This document shows, piece by piece, positions 34,809 to 44,050 of a stretch of DNA of 64,000 bases (the stretch's first letter is position 1; each line of letters opens with the position of its first letter). Source of the DNA: JB111 sp052093225 (GTDB lineage Bacteria; Actinomycetota; Actinomycetes; Actinomycetales; Actinomycetaceae); NCBI GenBank assembly GCA_052093225.1, contig JBQDDG010000016.1, forward strand, positions 1-64,000. Direction: 5' to 3'. Both the position numbers and the translations under genes were made by a program. The notes beneath the pieces are model-generated. The model did no database searches. It saw nothing but the letters and a program-made list of their open reading frames with translations, and was not told the origin of the DNA.

Positions 34809-37800
34809 TCAGCGCTGGACCGTCAGCGTGTCGGTCCCGTTGCCGTCCCAGTCGCCCACGTGGACGACGTCGTCGGGCCGGCCGTAGCGGATGGTCTGCT
34901 CCGCCCAGCCGTCCGTGAGGGAGTTCCGCAGGAAGTACTCGTTCCCACGGCGGACCAGCAGCGTGTCGACCTCGTCGCCGTCCCAGTCACCGACGTAGAT
35001 CTCGTCGTCGGCGTACCCGTAGTTGAACTCCGAGTCGGCCCACCCGTCGCGCATCGAGTTCGCCACGAAGTACGTGGCGCCACGGCGCACGGTGATCGAG
35101 TCGGTGCGGTCGCCGTCGAAGTCACCCACGACGACGTCGTCACCGGCGCGACCGTAGGTCACCTCGGCGTCCGCCCACCCCGTCTGCATCGAGTTCGCGA
35201 CGAAGTACTCCGCACCGCGACGCACCGTGAAGGTGTCGAACCCGTCGCCGTCCCAGTCACCGACGAGCACGACGTCGTCGGCCCGCCCGTAGTGGATCTC
35301 GTCGACCGCCGCGTTGCCGAGGCGCTCGTTGTTGATGAGGTACTGGTTGCCGCGGCGCACCGCGATCGTGTCGACGCCGTCTCCGTCCCAGTCACCGACG
35401 AGGACCTGGTCGCTCGGGCGACCGAACTCGTAGGTGTACTCGGCCGGACCGTCCGCCCAGCTGTTCGCGGTGAAGAACGTCGACACCGGGCCCGAGGGCG
35501 GTGCCGGCGGGTCCTCGCCCGGACGGTCGATGGTGAACGGCTGCGAGGTCCAGCGCTCGAACTCGCCCGCGGCCTCGGTGCCCAGGGCGCTGACGGCCGT
35601 GAGCTCGAAGACGTAGTCGCCGTCCGGCAGGGCCACGCGGCCCGTCCGGTCGTCGGTGAGGACGCGGCCGTCCCAGCTCCACAGCTCGATGCCTGCGGAG
35701 AGGCCGACGGTCTCGTCGGTGCGGACGATCCCGCCGCCCGTGCGCGCCTCGGCCTGGTCGGCCGGGAACACGCGGAGGGTGACCTCCTGGGCGCTGTGCT
35801 CGAGCGTCCAGACGGCAGCGGGCCGGTCGAGGGGCTCGAGGCTGAAGGTCGTGCCCGGGTCGACGAGCGCGTACTCGCCGCCGCCCTCGCACTCGTCACC
35901 GACGAACACCTCGCAGGCGACGAGCTGGCCGAGTCCGCCGTCCTCGCCCTCGGTGATCTCCTCGAGGAGGTTGACCGACTGGTAGTCGCCGGCGAATCCG
36001 TAGAACGGCAGCGAGATCGGCTCGACGGACTCGTCGGTCGGCGTGAGGACGACGTAGCCGCCGTACTGGGCGCCGAGCTCCTCGAGCTCCGGGTCCGGCG
36101 AGATCGCGTAGGAGAACGTGGCCGTGCCGCCCGCGGGGACGGTGACGGTGGTCGGTCCTGCGTAGGTCGACCCGCCGGCGTAGACGCCGTAGTCCCACGA
36201 ACCGGTCGTGGAGATCGCGTCGACGGTCGTGATCTCGTAGGTGACGTCGTTCTCCGACGTCGACGTGAGCGTGACGTCGCCCGTGCCGGGGCCGGACTCG
36301 GACTCGCCGAGGACGAGCTGACCCGGGCTGGCGACGACGCCGGCGAGGATCGACTCGTCGATCTGGACCATGCCGGCGCCCTGACGGTGCACGGCCTCGA
36401 GGAGGCCGAGCTCCGGGTTGCCGTTCCAGAGCGCGGGCTCGGAGTAGTTCTGCAGGACGTCGCGGATCACACCGGAGTCGGTGCCGGGGTGCGCCTCGAG
36501 GTAGAGGGCGACGGTGCCCGCGACGTGCGGTGCCGACATCGAGGTGCCGGTGAGGGTGGCGTAACCGCCGTCCTCGAGCGGGTAGGTCGAGTAGATCGAC
36601 CCGCCCGGGGCGCCGAGGTTCGGCTTGAGGTCGAGCGACGCCGTGCCGCCCCACGACGAACCGGTGTTGATGAGGCCACCGGTCGGGCTGGCGACCTCGA
36701 TCTGCTCGTCGGTGAACGTGATCGAGAAGCCGTCGGTGCCGATGGCCTCGACGAGGGCGCGACCGTCCTCCTGGGAGACGAACGTGGCCGGGATGGTGAT
36801 CGCCGGGTCGCCGGCGACCGTGGCGCTCAGCAGGCCGGGCGCGTTGTTGTAGATGATGACGCCGGTGGCGCCGGCGGCCTGCGCGGCGGCGGCCTTCTCG
36901 TGGAACGTGCAGTTCCCACGCTCGACGAGGACGAGCTGACCGGTGAGGTCCTCCTCGTAGGGCAGGCAGCCCTGCGCATCCGCCGTCCCGGGCTCTCCGG
37001 CCGAGGCGATCTGGTCGAAGGTGGTGCCGGGCTCCGCGGCGGGGGCGCCGGTGGCGGGCATGTGCGCGACGAGGTCGCCGTTGGGGCCGATGCCGAGCGC
37101 GTCGGAGGTGACCGCCACGTTGTCGTACATCGCGACGCCGATGACGCTCTCGCCGTTGCCCGGCGCGCCGCCGGCCCAGGGGCCGTAGTCGCCCTCGTTG
37201 CCGATGGAGGCGGTGACGACCATGCCGAGGTCGTGCAGCCGCGAGGCGATGACGGAGGTCGGGTAGTCGCTCCAGCCCGCGAACGCGGAGCCGATCGACA
37301 TGTTGAGGACGTCGGAGCCGTCGGCGAACGCACGCTCCATCGCGAGGTTCATGATGTCGGTCTCGGTCGAGCCGTCGCAGCCGAAGACGCGGTAGGCGCC
37401 GAAGGTGACGCCGGGCGCGACGCCCTGGACGCCGCCGGCGGCCGTGTCACCGCTCGCGCCGACGATGCCGGCCACGTGCGTGCCGTGCCCCTGGCAGTCG
37501 TCGGGGTCGTTGTCCGGCTGGGGGACCGGCTGGTAGGCGGGCGAGGCCGGGTCGGCGTTGTAGGTGTCGCCGACGAAGTCGTAGCCGGTGGTCACGCGGG
37601 CCGTGGGGAAGGTGTCCCCGCCGGGCTCGCCGGAGCCGCCGAAGTCGGGGTGGTTGTAGTCGACGCCCGTGTCCATGATCGCCACGTGCACGCCGGTGCC
37701 GTCGAAACCGAGCTCGCTGACCGCGACGTCCGCGCCGGTCATCGTGACGGCGGAGTGCATGTCGGGCGACTCGTTGGGAAGCGTCTGGGGGGAGTCGACG

Positions 37801-38237
37801 ATCTCGACCGGCCAGGCTCCGGTGACGCCGGGCATCGCGAGGATCGCATCGATGTCGGAGTCGGCCACGTCGATAGACAGGCCGTTCCAGACCGTCGAGT
37901 ACTCGTGGCGGACGTCGATCGACACGCCCGCGTTGGCGGCGGAGCTGAGGAAGCTCGACTGCTGGGCGTCGACGCTGCTCAGGCTGCCGCCGAGCGCGGT
38001 GGCGGTGCGGTCGAGCCCGACGAACCAGGCTCCGGTGGGCGAGCCGATGGCGAGCGCGGACGCGGTGTCGATCGACATGGACCGACGTGTGGCGTCCGGG
38101 TCCGGAGGATCGAGCTCGGTGACGTCGGCCGAGGCCGGCGCGGCGAGAACGCCGACGAGGAGCGCGGCGGATGCCGCGGCGACGCCGATCATCCGTCCAC
38201 CTCCCCGTCGTGCTCGTGAGAATGGCAAGGTGGACAC
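34809..38237 (-). CDS. Secreted subtilisin-like protease (S8) with PA domain and C-terminal DWDGDG repeats
   Basis: The 1142-residue preproprotein has a signal peptide ending near PASA (residue 37), a prodomain, and an S8 catalytic domain with Asp in IMDTGVDYNHPDFGG (about 188), His in CQGHGTHVAGI (about 250) and Ser in GTSMSAPHVAG (about 566). A PA insert (GQLVLVERGNCTFHEKAAAAQAAGATGVIIYNN) lies between His and Ser, as in C5a-peptidase-like enzymes. Fn3-like domains follow (about 640-905). Residues about 915-1142 hold five repeats VGDWDGDG.DT..VRRG..YF..NS like those of the protein at 230-1546. It is probably an extracellular protein degrader anchored or stabilised through the repeats. Confidence 0.92.
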   Translation of the reverse strand: MSTLPFSRARRGGGRMIGVAAASAALLVGVLAAPASADVTELDPPDPDATRRSMSIDTASALAIGSPTGAWFVGLDRTATALGGSLSSVDAQQSSFLSSAANAGVSIDVRHEYSTVWNGLSIDVADSDIDAILAMPGVTGAWPVEIVDSPQTLPNESPDMHSAVTMTGADVAVSELGFDGTGVHVAIMDTGVDYNHPDFGGSGEPGGDTFPTARVTTGYDFVGDTYNADPASPAYQPVPQPDNDPDDCQGHGTHVAGIVGASGDTAAGGVQGVAPGVTFGAYRVFGCDGSTETDIMNLAMERAFADGSDVLNMSIGSAFAGWSDYPTSVIASRLHDLGMVVTASIGNEGDYGPWAGGAPGNGESVIGVAMYDNVAVTSDALGIGPNGDLVAHMPATGAPAAEPGTTFDQIASAGEPGTADAQGCLPYEEDLTGQLVLVERGNCTFHEKAAAAQAAGATGVIIYNNAPGLLSATVAGDPAITIPATFVSQEDGRALVEAIGTDGFSITFTDEQIEVASPTGGLINTGSSWGGTASLDLKPNLGAPGGSIYSTYPLEDGGYATLTGTSMSAPHVAGTVALYLEAHPGTDSGVIRDVLQNYSEPALWNGNPELGLLEAVHRQGAGMVQIDESILAGVVASPGQLVLGESESGPGTGDVTLTSTSENDVTYEITTVDAISTTGSWDYGVYAGGSTYAGPTTVTVPAGGTATFSYAISPDPELEELGAQYGGYVVLTPTDESVEPISLPFYGFAGDYQSVNLLEEITEGEDGGLGQLVACEVFVGDECEGGGEYALVDPGTTFSLEPLDRPAAVWTLEHSAQEVTLRVFPADQAEARTGGGIVRTDETVGLSAGIELWSWDGRVLTDDRTGRVALPDGDYVFELTAVSALGTEAAGEFERWTSQPFTIDRPGEDPPAPPSGPVSTFFTANSWADGPAEYTYEFGRPSDQVLVGDWDGDGVDTIAVRRGNQYLINNERLGNAAVDEIHYGRADDVVLVGDWDGDGFDTFTVRRGAEYFVANSMQTGWADAEVTYGRAGDDVVVGDFDGDRTDSITVRRGATYFVANSMRDGWADSEFNYGYADDEIYVGDWDGDEVDTLLVRRGNEYFLRNSLTDGWAEQTIRYGRPDDVVHVGDWDGNGTDTLTVQR

Positions 38238-38411
38238 GCGTTGAACCTCCGGTACCTAGACGATGACGGTCGACATCGAGCCTCATGGTGCGCATCACAT
38301 CATGCCCTTGATCTGTCGCTCACGGACGGGTCTCGGTCCGTCACAGCCGGGTATCTGGTTGCGAAAAGGTAACGGTGGGGTCATGTCGTCCGCGCAGGTA
38401 GGTTCGTAGGC

Positions 38412-39728
38412 ATGAGTGCTGACATCCGCCCGGAGGACGAGGTCCTCCAGATCTGCCGTGACCTCATCCGTATCGACACCTCCAACTACGGCGACGGGTC
38501 CGGGCCGGGCGAGCGCGAGGCCGCCGAGCTCGTGATGTCGCTGCTCACCGAGGTCGGTTTCAGCCCCGAGCTCATCGAGTCCGAGCCGCGTCGCTCGAGC
38601 GTGCTCCTGCGGATCCCGGGCACCGACCCCTCGCGCGGGGCGCTCGTGCTGCACGGCCACACCGACGTCGTCCCGGCGTCGAAGGACGACTGGAGCGTCG
38701 ACCCCTTCGGGGCCGAGGTGAAGGACGGGATGGTGTGGGGCCGCGGCGCCGTCGACATGAAGAACATGGACGCGATGATCCTGTCGGTCGTGCGCTCGAT
38801 GGGCCGGGACGGCTGGCGCCCTCCGCGGGACCTCGTCATCGGCATGCTCGCCGACGAGGAGGCGGGCGGCCGCAAGGGCGCGCACTGGCTCGTCGACCAC
38901 CGCCCCGACGTCTTCGAGGGCGCGACCGAGGCCATCAGCGAGGTCGGCGGTTTCTCCACCGAGCTGGGCGGGAAGCGCGTCTATCTCCTGCAGACGGCGG
39001 AGAAGGGCCTGGCCTGGCTCCGGCTCGTCGCCGAGGGGCGCGCTGGCCACGGCTCGCAGGTCAACGAGGACAACGCGGTCGCCCACCTCGCGTCGGCGAT
39101 CGCCCGCATCGGTGAGCACGAGTGGCCGCTCCACCTGACCAAGACGGTCCGGTCGCTGCTCGACGGCGCCGCCGACCTCACCGGCACTCGCTTCGATCCC
39201 GAGGACCCGGCGAGCGTCGACGCCCTGGTCGACGCGTTCGGCCCCGTGTCGAAGTTCGTCGGCTCGACGATGCGCACGTCCGCCCACCCCACGCGGCTCG
39301 ACGCCGGCTACAAGGAGAACGTCATCCCCGGCAGGGCCACGGCGTCGCTCGACGTGCGTCCGCTGCCCGGTCAGGAGGCCGAGGTCCGCAAGAAGCTCGA
39401 GGAGCTCGCCGGCGACCGGGTGCGCATCGAGGACATCCACACGGACGTCGGGCTCGAGGTGCCCTTCTCCGGCGACCTCGTCGACTCGATGGTCGCGGCG
39501 CTCGGCGCCGAGGACCCGGAGGCCTCGGTGCTGCCGTACATGGTCTCGGGCGGCACGGACAACAAGGCGCTCTCGCGGCTGGGCATCACGGGCTACGGGT
39601 TCGCCCCGCTGCGGCTGGACCCCTCGCTGGACTTCGCGGGGATGTTCCACGGCGTCGACGAGCGGGTGAACATCGACGCGCTGGCGTTCGGGACGCGCGT
39701 GCTCGAGCGGGTGGTCAGGACGAGCTGA
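38412..39728 (+). CDS. M20 family metallopeptidase
   Basis: The 438-residue protein has the M20 metal-binding pattern: VLHGHTDVVPA, WGRGAVDMKN and ADEEAGGRKGAHWLV, plus a lid domain and the C-terminal His region DFAGMFHGVDERVN. The family includes dipeptidases, carboxypeptidases and desuccinylases; the lack of a signal peptide indicates a cytoplasmic peptidase or amidohydrolase. It starts the conserved actinobacterial run M20 - DUF5703 - acidic protein - aldo/keto reductase - UppP - MshC. Confidence 0.92.
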   Translation: MSADIRPEDEVLQICRDLIRIDTSNYGDGSGPGEREAAELVMSLLTEVGFSPELIESEPRRSSVLLRIPGTDPSRGALVLHGHTDVVPASKDDWSVDPFGAEVKDGMVWGRGAVDMKNMDAMILSVVRSMGRDGWRPPRDLVIGMLADEEAGGRKGAHWLVDHRPDVFEGATEAISEVGGFSTELGGKRVYLLQTAEKGLAWLRLVAEGRAGHGSQVNEDNAVAHLASAIARIGEHEWPLHLTKTVRSLLDGAADLTGTRFDPEDPASVDALVDAFGPVSKFVGSTMRTSAHPTRLDAGYKENVIPGRATASLDVRPLPGQEAEVRKKLEELAGDRVRIEDIHTDVGLEVPFSGDLVDSMVAALGAEDPEASVLPYMVSGGTDNKALSRLGITGYGFAPLRLDPSLDFAGMFHGVDERVNIDALAFGTRVLERVVRTS

Positions 39729-39816
39729 GCGGCTGCTCGGCGGCCCGCGAACTGGTGCTGCGCCTGCCTGGCGGTCCGGGAGCCCTGGCGGTCCGCTGGA
39801 CCGGCGGTTCGGGCGC

Positions 39817-40041
39817 TCAGTAGTCGGTGAGGGTGGAGACCACCCGCATCGCACGGCGCCTGAGCACGACCTTCCGGCTCCCGCCCTCGTACAGGACGCT
39901 GCGCGCCAGCTCCCACCGCCCGTACTCGGCCTCCGCCGTGATGAGCCGACGGGCGTCGCCGCGGCCGACGTCCGGGGGGATCGTCACCGTGCGGAACTCG
40001 TAGAAGGTGTCGCCGGCGTACGCCGCGCGTGCTCGAGCCAT
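39817..40041 (-). CDS. DUF5703 family small protein
   Basis: The 74-residue protein (ATG 40041, GAGGAG site five bases upstream) shows the DUF5703 pattern: DTFYEFRTVTIPP, AEYGRWELARSVLYEGGSRKVVLRRRAMR. It is a small, basic beta-rich protein of unknown function conserved next to the M20 peptidase in actinobacteria. It runs opposite to its neighbours. Confidence 0.8.
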   Translation of the reverse strand: MARARAAYAGDTFYEFRTVTIPPDVGRGDARRLITAEAEYGRWELARSVLYEGGSRKVVLRRRAMRVVSTLTDY

Positions 40042-40138
40042 ACCTGCTCCTCCTCGTCGTGGGCCGGACCGCGCCGGTCCGGTCGGCCCATCCTGTACCA
40101 GGCTGTCGCATCGCGCGCGCACCGCTAGGCTCGGTCTC

Positions 40139-40429
40139 ATGTCAACCGACCCGCGTGCAGCCCTGGACCGCCTCGTCGCTGCGCTCGAGGAGCATCACCT
40201 CGCCGCCCAGTCCGCACAGGACCCCGACTCGCCGCGCGTCGTCGCCGCGGCCACGACGATCGAGGAGGTCTTCGTCACGTACGACGACGCCCTCTTCACC
40301 GCGTACGGGGTCGACCTCCCGTTCGACCTCTACGACGACGAGGACGACGACGACTACGACGATGATGACGACATCGACGACGAGGAGTACGAGGACCTCG
40401 ACGACGACGAGAACGGCCACGACGACTGA
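40139..40429 (+). CDS. Small acidic protein (annotated in relatives as primosomal protein)
   Basis: The 96-residue protein has a helical first half (LDRLVAALEEHHLAAQ ... TIEEVFVTYDDALFTAYGVDLPFDLY) and a second half that is almost entirely Asp/Glu. Position and length match a small actinobacterial protein often labelled primosomal without evidence I can verify. The true function is unknown. It is divergent from the DUF5703 gene, with about 97 bases between the starts. Confidence 0.75.
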   Translation: MSTDPRAALDRLVAALEEHHLAAQSAQDPDSPRVVAAATTIEEVFVTYDDALFTAYGVDLPFDLYDDEDDDDYDDDDDIDDEEYEDLDDDENGHDD

Positions 40430-40503
40430 GGCGCGCGCCGCGATCATGACCCGCGACGGTGACCTGCCCGGGTTCGGTCACCAGGACTGACGCACGACCG
40501 ACG

Positions 40504-40555
40504 CCGACCGGTGGGACCGACCGGTGGGACGGACCGGCGAGATCGACCGACGAGA
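40504..40555. repeat. 13-bp tandem repeat, four copies
   Basis: Two exact copies of CCGACCGGTGGGA are followed by two degenerate copies (40530 and 40543). They fill the gap between the convergent acidic-protein and aldo/keto reductase genes. Probably a neutral minisatellite. Confidence 0.8.
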
Positions 40556-40581
40556 CCCATCGGCGACGCCGGACCGGCACC

Positions 40582-41550
40582 TCACAGCCGTTCGGGGTAC
40601 CCGGTGGTGATCGCACTGACCTCGTCGAGCGCGACCTCGATCGACTCCGGCAGGTCGAGGTCGGCGCCCTTGAGCGTCTGGCGCAGCTGCGCGACGTTGG
40701 AGGCGCCGACGAGCGCGACGTCGACGCCGGAGCGCACCGACCAGGCGAGGGCGACCTCGGCGGGGGAGACCCCCAGGCCGTCGGCCGCCGTCGCGACGGC
40801 CTCCGCGATCGAGGCGGCGCGCGTGTCGAGGTAGGGCTCGACGAACCCCCGCAGGTGGGCCGATGCCGCCCTCGACGACGGCGGGATGCTCGACCGGTAG
40901 CGGCCGGCGAGCACGCCGCGGCCGAGCGCCGACCACGCGAGGACGCCGAGTCCGAGCCCGTGGGCGGCGGGCAGCAGCTCGCGCTCGACGCCGCGCTGCA
41001 GCAGCGAGTGCTCGACCTCGACGGCGGCGAGGTGGGGGGCCGGCAGGAGCGACTCGGCGAGGGTCGCGGCCCGCGCCGTCAGCCACGCCGGGTGGTTGGC
41101 GAGCCCGACGTACCGGGCGCGTCCCGTGCGCACAGCGTGGTCGAGTGCCCCGAGGGTCTCCTCCAGGCTCGTCGCCGGGTCGGGTCGCTGGACGAGCCAG
41201 AGGTCGACCCGGTCGGTGCCGAGCCGGGCGAGGGAGGCGTCGAGCTCCGTGAGCAGCGCGGCGCGTGACGCGTCGACGACGCCGCCGCCGTCCCGCACGC
41301 GGGTCCCGGCCTTGCTCACCACCACGACGTCGTCGCGCACGCCGCGCGTGGCCAGCTGGGCGCCGAGGATCTCCTCGGCGGCGCCGTCGGCGTAGGAGGC
41401 GGCCGTGTCGACCACCGTCCCCCCGGCGTCGAGGAACACCTCGAGGTGCTCGGCGGCGTCGTGCTCGTCCGTGTCCCTGCCCCAGGTGAGGGTGCCGAGG
41501 CCCACGGCGGAGACGGCGAGACCGGTGGCCCCGAGACGGGAGATGCGCAT
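40582..41550 (-). CDS. Aldo/keto reductase
   Basis: The 322-residue TIM-barrel protein has the AKR pattern: GLGTLTWGRDTDEHDA, FLDAGGTVVDTAASYADGAAEEILG (catalytic Asp/Tyr), VVVSKAG (Lys), DLWLVQRPDP and the C-terminal cofactor loop VALVGASNVAQL. The usual substrate-site His in the LHxxD segment is Gln here (LVQRPD), which is odd for the family. It should use NADPH; the substrate is unknown. Confidence 0.9.
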   Translation of the reverse strand: MRISRLGATGLAVSAVGLGTLTWGRDTDEHDAAEHLEVFLDAGGTVVDTAASYADGAAEEILGAQLATRGVRDDVVVVSKAGTRVRDGGGVVDASRAALLTELDASLARLGTDRVDLWLVQRPDPATSLEETLGALDHAVRTGRARYVGLANHPAWLTARAATLAESLLPAPHLAAVEVEHSLLQRGVERELLPAAHGLGLGVLAWSALGRGVLAGRYRSSIPPSSRAASAHLRGFVEPYLDTRAASIAEAVATAADGLGVSPAEVALAWSVRSGVDVALVGASNVAQLRQTLKGADLDLPESIEVALDEVSAITTGYPERL

Positions 41551-41607
41551 GACGTCACGGTAATCGCTGCCGCGGGGGCCCGGTCGATGTGGGTACCGTG
41601 TCGACCC

Positions 41608-42471
41608 GTGACCTGGTGGGAGACGATCGTCCTGGGGATCGTGCAGGGACTCACCGAGTTCCTCCCGGTCTCCTCGTCCGCGCACATCCGCATCGTCGGT
41701 GAGCTGCTCCCGACGGGCACCGACCCGGGCGCCGCCTTCACGGCGATCACGCAGCTCGGCACCGAGGCCGCGGTGATCGTCTACTTCCGCAAGGACATCG
41801 CGCGGATCATCGCGCACTGGTTCAAGGCGCTGCCGTTCGGGCCGTGGAAGAGACAGCTCCCCGCGAGCGACCCGGACGCCCGGATGGGCTGGTTCGTCAT
41901 CGTGGGGTCGATCCCGATCGTCGTCCTCGGGCTCCTGCTCGAGAGCTGGATCGACACGACGTTCCGACACCTGTTCATTACCGCCGCGATGCTCGCCCTG
42001 TTCGGCGTGCTGCTGCTGGTCGCCGACCGCACGGGGCGCCAGACCAAGGGGCTCGACCAGACGACGTGGAGCGACGCGATCCTCCTCGGGCTCGCCCAGT
42101 CGCTCGCGCTCGTCCCCGGCGTGTCCAGGTCCGGCGGCACGATCACCATGGGCCTGTTCCTCGGACTCACCCGCGAGGCGGCGGCGCGGATCTCGTTCCT
42201 CCTCGCGGTCCCGGCCGTCGTGGGGTCCGGCTTCTACAAGCTGCTCTCGGACGTCCTGCTCTCCGACGCTCCGCCCGCGCCGGGGGAGCCGAGCCTGTTC
42301 GCGACGTTCCTCGCGACGGTGGTCGCGTTCGTCGTCGGGTACTGGGTCATCGTCTGGTTCCTCAAGCTCGTCTCCACCCGGACCTACCTCCCGTTCGTGG
42401 TCTACCGGCTCGTCCTCGCGGCCGTCGTCGTGGCCCTCGTGGTCGGCGGCGTCATCTCGGCCACACCCTGA
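41608..42471 (+). CDS. uppP: Undecaprenyl-diphosphatase
   Basis: The 287-residue membrane enzyme of the BacA/UppP family recycles undecaprenyl pyrophosphate for cell-wall synthesis. Motifs are GIVQGLTEFLPVSSSAH (with the catalytic Glu and Ser/His region) and LALVPGVSRSGGTITMGLFLGLTREAAARISFLLAVP. About eight membrane segments are seen. The GTG at 41608 begins the standard VTWWETIVLG N-terminus; an in-frame ATG seven codons upstream is less likely. Confidence 0.95.
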   Translation: MTWWETIVLGIVQGLTEFLPVSSSAHIRIVGELLPTGTDPGAAFTAITQLGTEAAVIVYFRKDIARIIAHWFKALPFGPWKRQLPASDPDARMGWFVIVGSIPIVVLGLLLESWIDTTFRHLFITAAMLALFGVLLLVADRTGRQTKGLDQTTWSDAILLGLAQSLALVPGVSRSGGTITMGLFLGLTREAAARISFLLAVPAVVGSGFYKLLSDVLLSDAPPAPGEPSLFATFLATVVAFVVGYWVIVWFLKLVSTRTYLPFVVYRLVLAAVVVALVVGGVISATP

Positions 42472-42527
42472 TCGCCCGTGGCGGACGGGTGGCGTCCGCC
42501 GGCGGAGGGTGACCTACGCTCGGCCGG

Positions 42528-43982
42528 GTGAGGTCTTGGTCCGCTCCCGTCGTCCCCCAGCTCCCCGACCGCGGTGGCGAGGTCCTGCTCGCACCCACAG
42601 CGGGGCTCCCGCCCGCGCCGCCGTCGGGTGACGACGAGCCGGGGGTGCGCCGCCTCTACGTCTGCGGGATCACGCCCTACGACGCCACCCACCTCGGTCA
42701 CGCCGCCACCTACGTCGGCTACGACCTCCTCGTGCGCGCCTGGCTCGACGCCGGTGCCGACGTCCGGTACGTCCAGAACGTCACCGACGTCGACGACCCG
42801 CTCCTCGAGCGCGCGACCGCCACGGGGACCGACTGGCGCGAGCTCGCCACCGAGCAGACCGACCTGTTCCGCTCGGACATGGAGTCGCTTCGGGTCGTCC
42901 CGCCCACGGAGTACGTCGGCGCGGTCGAGTCGATCCCGCTCGTCGTCGACGCCGTCGCCAAGATGCTCGCCTCGGGTGCGGCCTACCGCGTCCCCACCCC
43001 GGACGCCCTCGATCCCGGCTCGGTCGGTGACGTCTACGCCGACCTGTCGGCGGACCCGGCATTCGGCAGCGTGTCGGGCATGTCCCGGGCGGAGATGCTC
43101 GTGGTCTTCGGCGAGCGCGGCGGTGACCCGGAGCGGGCCGGCAAGCGCGACGCGCTCGACCCGCTGCTGTGGCGCGTGGCGCGCGAGGGCGAGCCGGCCT
43201 GGGACGGCGACGACCTCGGCCGGGGGCGCCCCGGCTGGCACATCGAGTGCGCGTGCATCGCCGCGTCCCACCTCGGCCTGCCGGTCGACGTCCAGGGCGG
43301 GGGGAGCGACCTGGTCTTCCCGCACCACGAGATGTCGGAGTCGCACCTGCGCGTGCTCACCGGCCGCCCCGGCGCGGTCCGGCTCCACGCGCACGGCGGG
43401 ATGGTCGCCTACGAGGGCGAGAAGATGAGCAAGTCGCTCGGCAACCTCGTCCTCGTCTCCCGCCTCGTCGCGGCGGGGGAGGACCCGGCCGCGGTCCGCC
43501 TCGCCCTCCTCGCCGGCCACTACTCCGCGGACCGCGAGTACTCCGACGACACCCTCGCCGCCGCGAAGGAGCGGCTCGCCACCTGGCGGGCGGCGCTCGA
43601 GGCGGTGCCGTTCTCCGGCGGACCGGACGAGCGTGCCGTGCTCGACGGCGTGCGGGCCGCGGTCCGTGACGACCTCGACTCCCCGCGGGCGCTCGGCGTG
43701 GTCGACGCGTGGGCGCGCGCGGTGCTGGACGGCGCGGGCGCCGAGCAGGCCGAGGGCCGGCGTGCCGACGCCGGACAGACCCGTCCCGACGGCGCTGCGC
43801 AGACCGTTCCCGACGGCGCCGGGCAGGCCGGCCCCGACGGCGCCGCGCAGACCGTTCCCGACGGCGCCGGACGGGAGGGTGCCGGACGGGAGCGGGCCGC
43901 CGTGGCCGGGCAGGACGCGGCTCCGGGCGCCCTGGTGCGCGACACGGTGGACGCCCTCCTCGGCGTCGCGCTCGAGGTGTGA
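42528..43982 (+). CDS. mshC: Cysteine:GlcN-Ins ligase, mycothiol biosynthesis
   Basis: The 484-residue enzyme joins cysteine to 1-D-myo-inosityl-2-amino-2-deoxyglucopyranoside with ATP. Class I synthetase motifs are present: CGITPYDATHLGHAATY (HIGH-like, near residue 55) and EKMSKSLGN (KMSKS, near 298), plus WHIECACIA and FPHHEMSESH at the zinc/cysteine site. The C-terminal helical domain is interrupted near residues 415-460 by a repetitive insert (PDGAAQTVPDGAGQ-like units) not expected in the family. It lies 57 bases after uppP. Confidence 0.95.
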   Translation: MRSWSAPVVPQLPDRGGEVLLAPTAGLPPAPPSGDDEPGVRRLYVCGITPYDATHLGHAATYVGYDLLVRAWLDAGADVRYVQNVTDVDDPLLERATATGTDWRELATEQTDLFRSDMESLRVVPPTEYVGAVESIPLVVDAVAKMLASGAAYRVPTPDALDPGSVGDVYADLSADPAFGSVSGMSRAEMLVVFGERGGDPERAGKRDALDPLLWRVAREGEPAWDGDDLGRGRPGWHIECACIAASHLGLPVDVQGGGSDLVFPHHEMSESHLRVLTGRPGAVRLHAHGGMVAYEGEKMSKSLGNLVLVSRLVAAGEDPAAVRLALLAGHYSADREYSDDTLAAAKERLATWRAALEAVPFSGGPDERAVLDGVRAAVRDDLDSPRALGVVDAWARAVLDGAGAEQAEGRRADAGQTRPDGAAQTVPDGAGQAGPDGAAQTVPDGAGREGAGRERAAVAGQDAAPGALVRDTVDALLGVALEV

Positions 43983-44022
43983 CGCGCCGCTCGGCCCGGG
44001 CGCGTCGTGGCCCGCAGGAATA

Positions 44023-44038
44023 AGTTGAGGCTTCAACT
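44023..44038. promoter_or_regulatory. AGTTGA-N4-TCAACT palindrome, candidate MarR-type operator
   Basis: A 16-base dyad with 6-base arms lies just 13 bases before the start of the VOC dioxygenase gene, in a short AT-rich patch (CTAGTTTTA). The position fits a repressor site over a core promoter or transcription start. No regulator gene is adjacent. Confidence 0.5.
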
Positions 44039-44050
44039 AGTTTTACCGGC

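Noticed and set aside
34860..38219. 1119-residue ORF opposite the subtilase gene
   Set aside because: Its composition (Val/Arg/Asp/Gly-rich, no domains) is what the antisense frame of a GC-rich gene gives; the minus-strand protein has all catalytic motifs.
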